Shown: in pieces, positions 21,900 to 33,527 of the stretch
Layout: every line of letters begins with the position of its first letter
Numbering within the stretch: the stretch's first letter is position 1
From: Isoetes taiwanensis
Lineage: Eukaryota; Streptophyta; Lycopodiopsida; Isoetales; Isoetaceae
Assembly: GCA_021234155.1 (NCBI GenBank)
Contig: JAJEKV010000077.1
Span: 5,050,314-5,114,313 of the forward strand
Direction: 5' to 3'
DNA length: 64,000 bases
Program-made: the position numbers and the translations under genes
Notes under the pieces: generated by a model
What the model was told of the DNA's origin: nothing
Databases searched by the model: none
What the model saw: only the letters and a program-made list of their open reading frames with translations

Positions 21900-23690
21900 C
21901 TTCTTATCTTTACTCGCTTACATGCTAAAATTTTACTCGGACTATGTATTAGTTTGAGAAGATACGGGATTTGAACTTGTGCTATTGCCTTGTGTTAATT
22001 TGCCCATATAATAATACATCATAAGGTTATCGCTTTTGTCACTTCCATTGTATTTGCAGCGGAAGGTCGAATAGTGGAACTTACACAATTTTAGTTTCTC
22101 AGAACTATTATTATGTTGGTTCATATATGATTTGTCCCTTGTCTGGAATGTTATGTAGCAAGGTTCCTTCTTGGGTGAGTGCAAGTACCGCTCTTGCATC
22201 CTGCACTGACCTCAAAACTACTATTACATTGGCTCGTATATGGTTTGGCCTTAAGTCCTGATCTAAAATGTTATGTAGCAAGGTTCCTTCTTCGGTGAGT
22301 GCAATTGCCCGTGCAGATGCATTAATTTTTGAGGAGGCAGTGTGGAATGTGTTTCCCAAGTGTAAAACATTAAGTTTTGTTTTTGGAGATAACTTTTATT
22401 GGAGGCAAAACAATTATCTGCGACATTGCACTTTCTCCATTTGCCATAGATCTTAGATCCTTTGGAAGAGATATTAGGGCTGAAGATTCCAGAGACTTGT
22501 CAGCATTTGCAAAGATTCTTACAATCTTTGCGAGATCACCTAGTTGTGAAGACTTCTCTTCCAAGTGTTGAGAAGAAAAGTGATTTTCTGAGGACTCGTT
22601 TAATGAACAAATTGGCGGCCAAATGCTCCTGATTTCATTTCTGCAATGTCTATGTAATTATTCTTTTTTTGAACTTTTCCTGTCATAAAGGACTTCATTC
22701 ATTTGTTTAATCTCCAGTTATTATCAATTGTTTTAATCTTCAATTGTACTTTATGCTACATCTTAAAGAACCAATCACCATTGTTTTATTTCAATTCTTT
22801 AACCCCCATTTTATCTCTTTTGTCACTGCTATATACATATTAAGGAACCAATCATCTTTGAATATAGATATTCATAGAAGTGAAAGATCGCTTGAATTAT
22901 TAATAATATTTTCTCCATAGCATAGTTTGCAGGTCCTTTTTTGATTGCCTGTAGGGGGCAACTCGTGGGGATGTATGTGGGATTGATCAATGGAAGGCGT
23001 AGATTTAGTTAAAGTGTAACATTCTGTAGAATATTATGAAATTTTTTGGATGAGTGGCTGCGGTTGTTTGGGCTAGTTGTGACAGGGAAATGGTGGAGAT
23101 TCATCGCAGCTACATGGAATGGAAGGGGAGATGATGTAATGTCTAGTTGGGGCGGCAAGTAGAGGCAGCGGAAGCTTAAATCGGGGGTAGAGGCGTGCAG
23201 AGCGAAGCATGAATGCGTATTACCTCCTCAGCACTTGAATCTGGTCTTTCAATTGATGATATTTGTTGTTTCTAAATGTTAATGAATTAAGCCATATGTG
23301 TTAAATTGAAAGGACATCTCTGAATTTTCGAGAGGCACTGTTATGAGTCTACTCCAGGACTCTAGGAGACAGTTATCTTTCAAAACCTCTTGTGTGCTGT
23401 ATTATTTTAGAATGCTGGTTGGGAATGGCTGAAAGCTATTTTTTTCAGCTCATTCAAAGCAAGTAGGCGATGCAAAGTGTTATTTTCTGGGGCATGCCGA
23501 ATTTCAGGATAATTTAGAAAGGCATGGAGGTATTGTAAAATATGCCTTGTAAAGTATTGATCCGAAAAGTTAAATTGAAGCTTGTTGGTGGAGTCAAATC
23601 CAGAACTCTACAGCACATTAAGGGTAACTTTAATTTCACCACGAAGCGTAATGAACAAAAAACTTCGCATATCTAGGTCTGCGTGAAAAA
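21900..23690. other. Region without supported gene; short tandem duplication
   Basis: A unit of about 125 bases containing atgttatgtagcaaggttcc occurs twice (about 22145 and 22268). Minus-strand open stretches (22111-22564) were examined and not assigned. The rest is AT-rich and featureless. Confidence 0.35.
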
Positions 23691-23692
23691 CC

Positions 23693-24600
23693 TTAGCTCA
23701 CACCAACAACTTCCGACCGATCCGGACCTCCATATTCATTATCGAGCTTGCTCGTTAAAGCCCGGATAGCAATTTTCCAATGCTCCACCATCCGCGGCTC
23801 GAAATTGATCGGCCCGGCCGGCCAAGCTATCATCGGCATAGCCAAACATATGCTTTCCATAACCGAATTGCATCCGCAGTGTGTTATAAATGCTGCCACC
23901 GACCTGTGCTCCAAAATTTCACTCTGCGGTGCCCAATTCACCACCATCCCCTGTTTTTCTCCTTCCTTGTCACAAAATTCTTCAGCATTTTTGATGCGGT
24001 TTCTACCCCAGATCCGCCATGAAGCTCCATAAAAATGGTTGCTTGCTTAACTCCAACCCAATTGCTAGCTCTTCCAATTGTTCCGGCGGTACCTTTGCAA
24101 GCGTTCCAAATGCTATGTATAAAACCGATTTGGGTTTAAAGCAAACTCTGCCACTGTTTCTTGTTTCTTGCCTTTGCAGAGTTTAAACAGGGCCAAATCC
24201 CTGGATATAGTGGTGCCCATTTAGGTAGCTCGTTGGAGCAATGCGGTTGCAAATATCGAAAGCGTGAGCTTGCCTTGCCTGGCCACCGATTGAATACATG
24301 GAGCTCATATTTTCGGGGAATGCCAATACCTACATTAGATATTTCTTCTCATGCTTTTGCATTATGTTCGCAGATTTGACAAAGTTTAGCTAGGGAAACA
24401 ACTCCTGCTCTATGGCAAAACGAATTTTTTTTTTTTGAAGGACTTGAGCCTTTATTATCCAGAGAAAATTGTCTACGCAAGCTACTCGAATGAGGATGCT
24501 CTGGCAAAATGAATGTTTGCTCTAGCGAAGCTCCAACAAGAACGAGCTTCATCGGGCCATGGCTCTTCTCCAAGATACAATTTGTAATCACGTCAACGCG
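23693..24600 (-). pseudogene. Family 1 UDP-glycosyltransferase (UGT) pseudogene
   Basis: The minus strand carries the PSPG box of plant UGTs: VNWAPQSEILEHRSVAAFIT, HCGCNSVMES and, further on, P-A-G-P-x-NFEPRMVEHW (usually the Gln-containing end of the box). The catalytic-fold strand SVLYIAFGTLAKVPPEQLEE lies upstream, near 24130-24060, but in another frame, with stops between. Further upstream residues (24600-24350) are interrupted by a small retroposon at 24425-24497. UGTs transfer UDP-sugars to small molecules in the cytosol. With at least two frame changes, stops and an insertion, and no clear N-terminus, this is a broken copy. Confidence 0.82.
24425..24497 (-). mobile_element. Tiny 5'-truncated retroposon inside the UGT pseudogene
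   Basis: A 12-base T run followed by gaaggacttgagcctttatt resembles the LINE 3' terminus at 4295-4320. It is flanked by near-identical words: gctctatggcaaaacgaat (24407-24425) and gctctggcaaaatgaat (24498-24514). These look like an aged target-site duplication. Only about 70 bp of element is present. Confidence 0.6.
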
Positions 24601-24940
24601 TCCGCGAAATATTCGAGGTTACCGCAATAAATGCTTTATAATCAATGAATGCACAGGTTATTAAGTGGCCGCAATAAATGCTTTATATAAGTAATAAATG
24701 CACACAGTACACGTGCCATGTTTTAAGAATTTTGAAGGAACAAAATGAAGGAGAACAGAAATTAGACACTCAATTACATAGGAAGGATAACTACAACTTG
24801 CAACAATTCTGTTTTTTTTACTACAACATTTGAAACTCGACGTTTGCATCAAGTATGAGAGAGATTTGAAATGATTGTTGCAGATGTCTTCTTGCAGACC
24901 TAACATTTAAAAGATTAATTCAAAATATAAAAAACGTTCA

Positions 24941-25122
24941 CACTGTGACTTCCGAGTAAATATATTGCTCATTATTCTAATCCTAAAGCATCTTAGTTCC
25001 GTATCTCTTCTGCTTATTATTTGTCAGAATACATTGTGACTTTCGAGCAGATATATTGCTCATTATTCTATTCCTAAAGCATCTTGATTCCTTTTGTCTT
25101 CACCTTATTATTTGTCAGAACA
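24941..25122. repeat. Tandem duplication, 91-bp period
   Basis: Two copies start at 24941 (cactgtgacttccgag) and 25032 (cattgtgactttcgag). Both contain atatattgctcattattct and end in ttattatttgtcagaa. Confidence 0.85.
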
Positions 25123-26299
25123 ATGAATCACACCAGCTTCCTTCCAGGCTACATTCAGGTACTTCTGTCTAAATTCATGCGATCAGTGTAGCAATTGCAC
25201 TCAGATTTGCATACAGAATATACACTTAAAAGTCGTGACTACCTGTAGATAATGTGTATAATAAATCTGTCACCAAATCAGGTCTCAAAAGTAAGAAAGG
25301 GCAACCTAAGGTGGTCTCAAATGTAAGAAGAAAGGAAGCTCTAAGAATGAAGAGATAACATGCCGGTAGGCATGGTCTGATAATGTGGCTATAGCCATGA
25401 CTAAAACCAATCTATGGTGGAAATCTTTTGAGGCATATCAGGCTCGGCATCGTATTGTCATGTCCTTTAAATGTGCTTTGCCAACCCTGTTGTTTCCTCC
25501 AAATCAAGCAGAAACCAATGTTTGAAATATAAGGACATTGGCCCAATCAAGATACATGTTGTATACTAAGCCATCAATCAACATGTGAATAAGATCTTCA
25601 TGGATGTTTTAGAGATAACGCATGTATGCATACAGCAATGGAAATTGCAGAATTATACAACAAATAATGCAACATGCTACATATGTAGATATACCAAAGG
25701 TTCCATTCCAGAAACCACTTTGAAAGACCATGCACATGTTGATGTGTTCAACACATCAATGCTAATGAGGGGGAAGAAAAGGAAGAGATTTTACTTGGTT
25801 CTCATTTCGTGCATACAAAGATGCCTGCAACAGATTTATGAATGAAAATTTTTGTCTTCTGCAAATCATGACAATCAAGTCAAAGAAAAAGAATATGTAT
25901 GAAACATGGAGCATTTCTGGCCTATTAATATGATTGGAAAGTGCAGCGAAGAAAGACATTTTGGGGGGGAACAAACCATAAGGTACATGCTTTATGGAAC
26001 AAAAGGTACATGCTTTATGGGAGCTATATATAGACCTTTGACAACTGAAACTGGAATTTATAGTGCATTTAGACATTGTTTTGCAGCAAGTCAAACTAAT
26101 TTGTGAGATGTTATGAAGTGTTACAAAGCCAAAAACAACAGACATGCAGAGTAACATATTTGAACTTATATGTAACGGTACTCGCAAGGTCAGGCTTGAA
26201 GTACAACAATTTATAAAAGCCATTAAGAATTTGATTTCCAGGAATGCCTAGTAGAAATAGTAAGCGCATTAACTTGAAAGTAATAATTGCAGCTCTGCT

Positions 26300-26500
26300 A
26301 TACCGAGGATGGCAGTCTGACTCTTGACTCTCTTGTTTATTTGGCATATTTCTTGAATATGTGCTAAGAAAGGCAGTTTCTAGAACTATAGCTTTGCATG
26401 TTTGCTTGCTACATATTGAGGATGGCAGTCTCACTCTTGACTCTCTTGTTCTGGTCTGGCACATTTCTTAAACCATGTGCTATAATTATAGCTATAAGAA
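26300..26500. repeat. Tandem duplication, 113-bp period
   Basis: Two copies begin with gaggatggcagtct at 26305 and 26418, followed by actcttgactctcttgtt, a variant of ggcatatttctt, and atgtgct. Confidence 0.82.
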
Positions 26501-28149
26501 AGTATGACGAATATAGCATAGATATTAGAAAAATGCTGGATGTGTATTATCTGATAGCTATAAGAAGAGCAACAAAAAGAGAATGAGGTAAGAGAAATTA
26601 ATACATACCTGTCATATCTTTGCAGGATTAGTATTTGATATCATGTATTACTTGGACTGCATATATCCAGATAGTAAAGAGGATTGGATGAGCATAGTAA
26701 CATGTGACAATATTATCTAAAGTTCTCTATCACACAAACATAATTATACATAATTCTGCAATCTTATCTTAATAGAACTGAGTGTGGAAACTTGCTTAAC
26801 TAAAAAGGGTCACTGCAAAATTGTTAACATGATGCTGGCCGTGAGAAACCTCCGATGCAATTCCTTCCTTCTCGTCAACATGCAAGAGTACTGAAATAAT
26901 AGAGATAAATTCCAAAAATTACGATGCATCATGGCTTCATCATGTCACATCTGTTAAATTTGGCCTTCATGAACAAAATCACAAAGGCTGGTCCTTGTAG
27001 TGCATTATCGTGCATTTGCTGTGCAAAGGAAGTTGGCAGTCATATTCATCTATGGCATCATGGAAGCTAAGACATGTCTTTGCTGCTATGGATGATGATG
27101 GAGAATAATAGTCCAGCAAACCCCGATATGGAATGCCTCAAATCTTGATGCAATAAGGAGCTAGAGAATCGTGAATAAATGGCAGGAATGCAGAAGAAAT
27201 AGAAAAATAAAGTAGCCAAAATAAAAGCACGAAGAATAGAGGACAAACCTAGATAACCAGAGGGAAAGAGTAGCTGAAGAAAGGATAATTATTGCATGTA
27301 CTTGTACTGAACTGTTAAATACCACCAACATGGGCAATCTTAAAAGTCTGACGTTACATAATAGGCAATTACATAATAAGCAATTTGTAACAGATAATGA
27401 GAAATTGATACATTTTACATTGTCAAAATCATAAACAGCTAAAAGAACATTTTGAGCCTACCTGCTTTTACTTCAAGAATTGGAGAGAGCAGGCTTAAGT
27501 CTCGATGGATTCTTGAAGGCACAGACGAAAGAAATAGGTGATGCTCATATTCTCTAGATTCCTTCACGCAATTAGAACCAAGCTTATATTTCGGCCCAAC
27601 CAAGCATGCTAAAGCACATTGAAGATGGACTGGAGAAATCACGAAATCTACATACAAACAAATACCTTGAGGGGATTGATAGCCGGTCTTGGAAATTCTC
27701 CCAAGCTCTGACATAAGCTGCTGTGACGCCCTTTGGCTGTTTAGGTAATTCTTGTGAAGAATAGAATAAGCCCACGCTGTGAATAATCTCTACTGCGATA
27801 GGAGTCATTATGCCATAAAGCGAACAGCCCATGCCAAGGTTGAAGCAAGCAGGCATCAACGCATTCGTTGGAGCAAGAAAGAGATAACATCATGGTAGGG
27901 CACAACAAATCATTTGATGAGACTGCAACGATCAAATGGAAGAACAATCTGCTGCTTACAGGGCAGATTGCAAGAAGCAACATGAAATAAAATCACGCAA
28001 ATGTCGCAGATGAGTAATTAACCAAGCACGTATTCGGATGCAACCAAGCATGTACCAAGCACTCCTTTCCGCAGAGGAAATCCCTCCTGAATGCCACCGA
28101 AATGCATGGGGGCTGCTGTGTGACATATTCGCGATCGAATTAAGGGGAA

Positions 28150-28285
28150 AATCCAAAAACCCAAAATCACAGGGAAAAATTTCTACGATTTTTGGGAAGT
28201 CTGAAAAATTTCTCCGGCGACAAAAACCTCAAAATCTTAGGAAATCAACTAAAGGAAAATTCCAAAAATATTTTCCACCAAACCG
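28150..28285. repeat. Dispersed repeat, inverted partner at 41030-41170
   Basis: The run cctcaaaatcttaggaaatc, followed by a gap and aaaattccaaaaa, matches the reverse complement of 41040-41100 (ggaatttttg, gatttcctaaggttttgagg). The surrounding words gatttttgg and aaatttct are also shared. This is a transposon-derived dispersed family with no coding content. Confidence 0.6.
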
Positions 28286-31036
28286 GATAATCCCAAATTA
28301 ACAAGATTGATAATAATAATAAAGCAAACATAGGTATTGTATTGATATGTTTATTTAGGAAAATCTAGGTTATACACTATTCAGTAACCTCAATATCGCA
28401 GCACATGAGCCATATTTGTAAAGGAGGAAATGCACTTCATTCCACCATTATAGACATACAATGCACAACTGGACATTCTCACTTCCATTTATAGAGTGTT
28501 AAACAAATTGAATTGAGAATATAATCTCAAGAAACATATTCCATTCTAGTCTCAATTGCCTGCATACTAAGGGCTGCTCAAATATTCCATGCATTGCATA
28601 CCAAGGGCCACTCAAATATATGCAATTACACTGTTATAAAATGGCCAAAACTTGAACAGAATCATGTATAGATCCATAAATCTTAAATATGCAACAAGCT
28701 TTCTCTTGCGAGGCGCATATATTTGCATGAACAATAACATCATAAGATCTGCGGAAGAGGGGCCTAGTGCCCAATATAAAACCAATGCCACTAGTTCAGA
28801 AAACGAACTGTTAAAATATCTTAAAATACCGGGTAGTAGAGAAGAATGCAGAGATGAAACTAAGATATACAAGCAATGTGTATGCAACCTGGTAGTTTCT
28901 GAAAATGTATATACAACCTGCTAGCTTCTGAATGACTTCAGATGCACCACATTAAGGTTTGTTCCTAGAGGATTTAACAAGAATTTATAACCGTAATTGG
29001 AGGATAAGAATGAAGGGCATTTGGAAGAAATCATCCATAGCAATAAACCTTTTGAATATGCAATGGATATGGCAATGCTTGAGAAGTAGCAATGTGTATG
29101 CAAATTCATGTCATACATACCATAGCTGGCCGGAACCCAGCTTCAAGACAAGAAAAAGCGTTCGACACCTGTGTTTCTAATGGTTTTTATATGTTTGTAA
29201 CACAAAGAAGTGATTCACTGCAAGAAAAAACTTTCGGCTCCTGCTTTACTCAGAATACATTGCAAATAGAATAGAGCACATTCTTCTATGAATCTGGAAG
29301 TCAGAGAAAAGCGACGAGATATTCCACATCTAAACCAGCTGCCAAATCCAGAGAAATCAGCAGGAAACATTTTGATGCAACTACTTGATCACTACCGAAT
29401 CTGCAGGCTAAAGCCCTTCTCTTCTAACGCACATAGACCTGAAGCACGTAGACCTTCATGGTGTTGAGTTTGAAATAAATAGTTCTGGGTTTTCTGCCAT
29501 CGCTCAGAAGGCCTCAAAAATGGAGAAACCTCAGAATATGAGCTGCCAAAATTATCTACAAGTATTTTACTTTAACTTTGGAAACATGAACCTATACTAT
29601 GGCGAGTAGGGCATGGATGCACCGGAAGATTTGTAAGCTCTTTTCAAAATTTATAGAAAGCTTTTCTACTTTTCCAAATCAGAGGTTGATCTATAATATA
29701 GTCTCAGAACATCACAGTGCTGAGTGCTGAATTTAGCACAAGCAAGAACTAGAGCAAATCGCCAATGATGAGAAGGCATGTATGAAGGTCGAACTTGTGT
29801 TCCCACTCAAACTACTGCTGATCAATCTCCCTTGCAAGAGTAACAAGCTTCTGTGAACATATAAAAAGAGATGATAGGAAAAAAAAACCCAGAAGAGTTC
29901 TTAAATTATCTTAAGCTTGTCCATACCTGTTGGAGCATCTAGAATCAGACTGAATGAGTTGCTTAATTGGTTACTTTTCAATCTTTTCCCAGAACAAGTC
30001 TCCATGCTCTACCCAATGCATCCATTGAGGGTTCTAAAACCACAGATTTCTGATTGCAACTAAGAAATTCTGTTTCTTTAGAATCCATCAAAATCACCTG
30101 GAGCCTGCCCATCATGCTTGTTGAATGCCATGTAAAGTCAAAATTTTGTAGCGCCTGTAACACAAATCATAAATGCAATATGCTATCCTTAACCAGCAAG
30201 CTTGTTTATCCCTGTGATCCAGGCCATTGATTAAAGAGGTGTGATAAGGTAGGGGTTTCTTTGCAGCCCATCTGAACAATCTCAAAAACACAGAGGTAGC
30301 GGCTTTTGTAGAAAATCGGCAGCAAATAATCTATGGATCAACCAAGCCAGATGCCCTGTAGGATTTACACTAATCTACAATATTTTGAAAGAAACTGCTT
30401 CCTTTTCCTTAGTCGCTCCTTGCCCTAGTCTTTTGCCTCCATGAACCCCTTTCTGAAACAAGTTTTCTGGCTCCACGAACCCCTTTCTGAATCCCTAGAG
30501 TTCGTATGCACAATGGTTGCATCTTTAAATTTTTTTGTTTTTATTTTTTTAAAAGGGGTTTTTTTTGTAAACTCTTCGATCTCGTCTTTTTTTAAGAGGC
30601 CTTTTGTTGTAAGCCCTGTGAACTTAACAATTAAGGAGGGCAAAAAAAAATTGGCACAAGTTGCATGCAAATACTTGGCGCACTCTAGATGTACCAAAAT
30701 ACACCTTATGTAATACGACTACCAAAACATATAAAAACCATAGGAAAAAGTGTACAAAAATACAAAAGAAACCCCATGTCATTATGCTAGATATGGGTTC
30801 ATGTAACAATAATACAATCTTATTTGGGCCAGCTGGGCTAGATTCAGACAACAAAAGAACACTTGTGCTAATAATTTCCGTGAACATGTGTATGAACTAA
30901 TAAGATAGGTATGTTACAAACCAGTTACATGCCCAGCAAGAGAAATTATTATAAACAGAATATTTTGGAGCAGTTCTATACATGCATATAAAATAGTTCT
31001 ATTACAATAGATAGTTTTGCAAACAATAAGACATTT

Positions 31037-31309
31037 TCAAACGCAAGTAATAATAAGCCATACATTCATTGCTTCAAGTTTTGTCTGCTCTGCCAAATTG
31101 TTCCCTCCATTAACTATACTCATTCTGGAAGCAGGAGATGATAAATTTGGAGCATGATTGTCTATTCTCGCTTCATCTAGATTTAATGCTCGATCACATG
31201 CATCTAAAGCATTTTGAAGATAATTAAACACCTTATCATATATCTCATGTGAAAGTTGTTTTGTTTCCTTGCCGGGAGATTTTTTTTCATAATGCTGCTC
31301 TTCAATCAT
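31037..31309 (-). pseudogene. Exon-like conserved block, duplicated copy 2
   Basis: After an acceptor-like tgtag the minus strand reads MIEEQHYEKKSPGKETKQLS and continues open to KLEAMNVW. It aligns with copy 1, with 11 codons deleted in frame after LNLDEA and a 1-base difference near the start. A further open piece in this duplication (30163-29978, containing FTWHSTSMMGRLQVILMDS) may be a second exon. The family is not recognised. Either this copy or both are pseudogenes. Confidence 0.4.
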
Positions 31310-31389
31310 CTACAACCAATGATGTGATAAAAGAACAAAAATTTAGTAAAAACTATAAAAACCAGTATTATTAGAATGAGGCTAGTTTT

Positions 31390-31718
31390 TTTTTTTTTTT
31401 TTTTTTTTTTTGAAGAATTGTCACAATAAACTCACAAAAAAACTGCAACTCTACTGCTGTACAAACCGACCATCACCATCTACAACACCCAAGAAGTCCC
31501 GCCAAATGGCAAACTTCCGCTCTACTAATCCCGGGAACACCAGAAAGCTTTGAAATAGCTTGTACCTGAGTCGAGGAATCAGAGAGGCTACAGGCTGCTG
31601 AATCCCCTGAAAGATCCACAACCGCCACCGCTTCCAAATCAGCCACACCAACCAAGCCACGCACAGATGCAAGGCTTGCTGCCGCAAGAGCGGCCAAGCA
31701 CCATGATACGCATGAAGC
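31390..31718 (-). mobile_element. 5'-truncated LINE insertion with 17-bp target-site duplication
   Basis: A 22-base or longer T run (31390-31411, the A tail on the minus strand) is followed by about 310 bp of LINE 3' end. Its minus-strand frame contains CVAWLVWLIWKRWRLWIF, typical of the end of plant L1 ORF2. The word agaatgaggctagtttt stands at 31373-31389 and again at 31719-31735. The duplicated segment near 16540 has this word once with no insert, so the pre-insertion site is preserved in the paralogue. Confidence 0.95.
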
Positions 31719-31914
31719 AGAATGAGGCTAGTTTTGATATGTTGCCATACTACTTTCATTAGAGCCAGAATCTAGTTGAGTATTGATGTCCATATGTGTC
31801 GCTGTAATGTAACATAGGTAAATGCATTTTCACAATTTGAAAACAGAAAGAAAACTATATCCATGAAATAGGACAAAAGCTCTTTCATAAGCAACTGACA
31901 TGGCAACTTTCTTT

Positions 31915-32390
31915 TGCTGTATAAATATACATACATACATGCATCATGAAGTATTTCTTGCCCATCAAGCGGTTGTCTGGAGGCATATGTGAGCCCTCGG
32001 ATCCATGCCTCCTGAATATATGATCCTAGTGAGCGCACAGAGATCGTCAATATCATGTGTAGCGGCTGGTTTGGTCTAATCAGAAGAGCATAGCATGCTC
32101 GGATCTGATTATACGTCGGGCAGCACTGACAAAGCCTATCCTGGTGTGGGTCCCTAATCCATCTGTCTATCTCGATTCGACGATGGTGGGCACCTGTGAT
32201 GAACCTGCACTTTTTCATGGGCAGATGTGAACACATGTAGCATTATGTGTTCCTTGTAATGTGCCATTTTGACCTGCTCTAGGACCCTAGGGTCCCAAAG
32301 CATATCGAGGAAACAATTGTCAAGGCAATGCCTCAGGTTATCCGGTCTCCCTCTGTGTCCACCTGTATGCACCCGTGCTTCTGCACAATA
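31915..32390 (-). mobile_element. Fragment of a second (non-L1) LINE family, C-terminal region
   Basis: The minus strand reads HHRRIEIDRWIRDPHQDRLC followed by QCC, the pattern (His-Arg, Glu/Asp-Arg-Trp, then Arg-Leu-Cys-x-x-Cys) at the C-terminus of GVKQGCPLSP-type plant and algal LINEs. At nucleotide level it parallels 47935-48010 of the larger element (shared words atcgtcgaat/atcgccgaat and gatggatt). Frames are broken, and it lies directly beside duplication copy 2. Confidence 0.4.
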
Positions 32391-32632
32391 TATCTAGCAA
32401 ACCACTGAGCTCTCTTAACAACCCATTTAATTGATTTAAGGATATGGTCTATAATTTTAGGTATAGTCATTTAGACATCAAAACCAAATACCCTTCCTTG
32501 TATTAATATGTAGCATAATAACAGGGGGTTTTCTTTGTGTTTTTGTACGCTTTTCACTAAGGTTTTCTTATGATTTCGTGATATATTCAAATGGATGTAC
32601 TAATGCGTACATCTAGAGTGCACCATTTCTGA

Positions 32633-32828
32633 GCCATTGATTTTAGCCTTTTTTTTTCAATGGTCAACAACCAATGGCTCACAACAAAAGCCCTTTTTTT
32701 GTGCGTGTGGTGCATAACGGGCACATGAAGGGCCATTGATGTTAGCCTTTTTTTCCAATGGTCAACAACCAATGGCTCACAACAAAAGCCCTCTTTTTGT
32801 GTGTGTGGTGCATAATGGGCACATGAAG
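32633..32828. repeat. Tandem duplication, about 99-bp period
   Basis: Two copies each contain caatggtcaacaaccaatgg, ctcacaacaaaagccct and a gtggtgcataa-gggcacatgaag end. Within a unit, gagccattg and caatggctc are inverted, giving a small stem. Confidence 0.85.
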
Positions 32829-33442
32829 GGCTTGAAGGGCGCATGTAATGCAGTTTCTCCGCCGGCAACACATTTCTTATCATAACTTTTGATCCAGAGC
32901 TCTGTTTAAGATGATTTTTATTGCGTTGGAAAGCTCTCTCCGAGATCTTTTTGATAGTGTATGATATGGATATGTTTGGTTAAGTTATCTATGCTAAAAC
33001 AGCAATTTTTCGGCCGGGTTTGGTAGGCTTTCACATTACCAGCTGATTAATACAGGATTGCGCTATTGGATATTGTTTTATGGCTCATTCCGAATGCAGC
33101 TTGCAAAAAATTACCATGCATTTTTAGATGTTGCGGCAGTTATTAAGCAAATTCCAAGGCTTCTAGATCATTGTGCTAACAAGCAGAAAAGTTTCCCACT
33201 TTGGTTTCTCACCACAAGAATCCATGGAGGCCAAAGGCTGCTATTAAATTCCAGTTGAAAAATGTTTGTGTATGGGTGTTGCAAACTTTATGACTTTCGG
33301 GATCAATCTGCTCTATTTTTATGGTAACTTTTACTTATGTTCTATTTGTTTTATTGTGATCAAATTCAAAAGCTATAGGTGATGAAAGCCTCAAATGAAT
33401 TCTAGTTTTTTTCTGGTTTGAATTCTAAAATTTTTGTCACAC

Positions 33443-33464
33443 CGGGGGGGGAGGGGGAGGGGGG
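33443..33464 (+). other. G-run tract with quadruplex potential
   Basis: Eight, five and six consecutive G residues are separated by single A residues just left of the foldback element. G runs of this kind can fold as G-quadruplexes; this is inferred from sequence only. Confidence 0.5.
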
Positions 33465-33527
33465 ACGTCCCTAAGGCCCCGAAGGGGCCAAATTTTTTTT
33501 TTTGCAACACAAACCATTAACATTTAA

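Larger units (their letters stand above)
24601..29672. other. Long AT-rich region without a supported gene; several small duplications
   Basis: Two direct tandem duplications are separately listed (24941, 26305). At about 25980-26020 the word aaggtacatgctttatgg occurs twice. A segment at about 28150-28280 has an inverted relative at 41030-41170. The minus-strand open stretches between 27439 and 28156 look exon-like (possible donors and acceptors) but match no family I know. Confidence 0.35.
29673..31912. repeat. Segmental duplication, copy 2 (with LINE insertion)
   Basis: Same-orientation copy of 14871-16719, about 15 kb away. It carries an extra 55-base piece near 29793-29848 and the retroposon at 31390-31718. 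Outside those it follows copy 1 throughout, including the candidate exon at 31037-31309 and tandem low-complexity stretches. Confidence 0.88.

Noticed and set aside
22111-22571. Armadillo-like repeat protein on the minus strand
   Set aside because: Two similar peptide stretches come from a DNA tandem duplication and do not fit the armadillo consensus.
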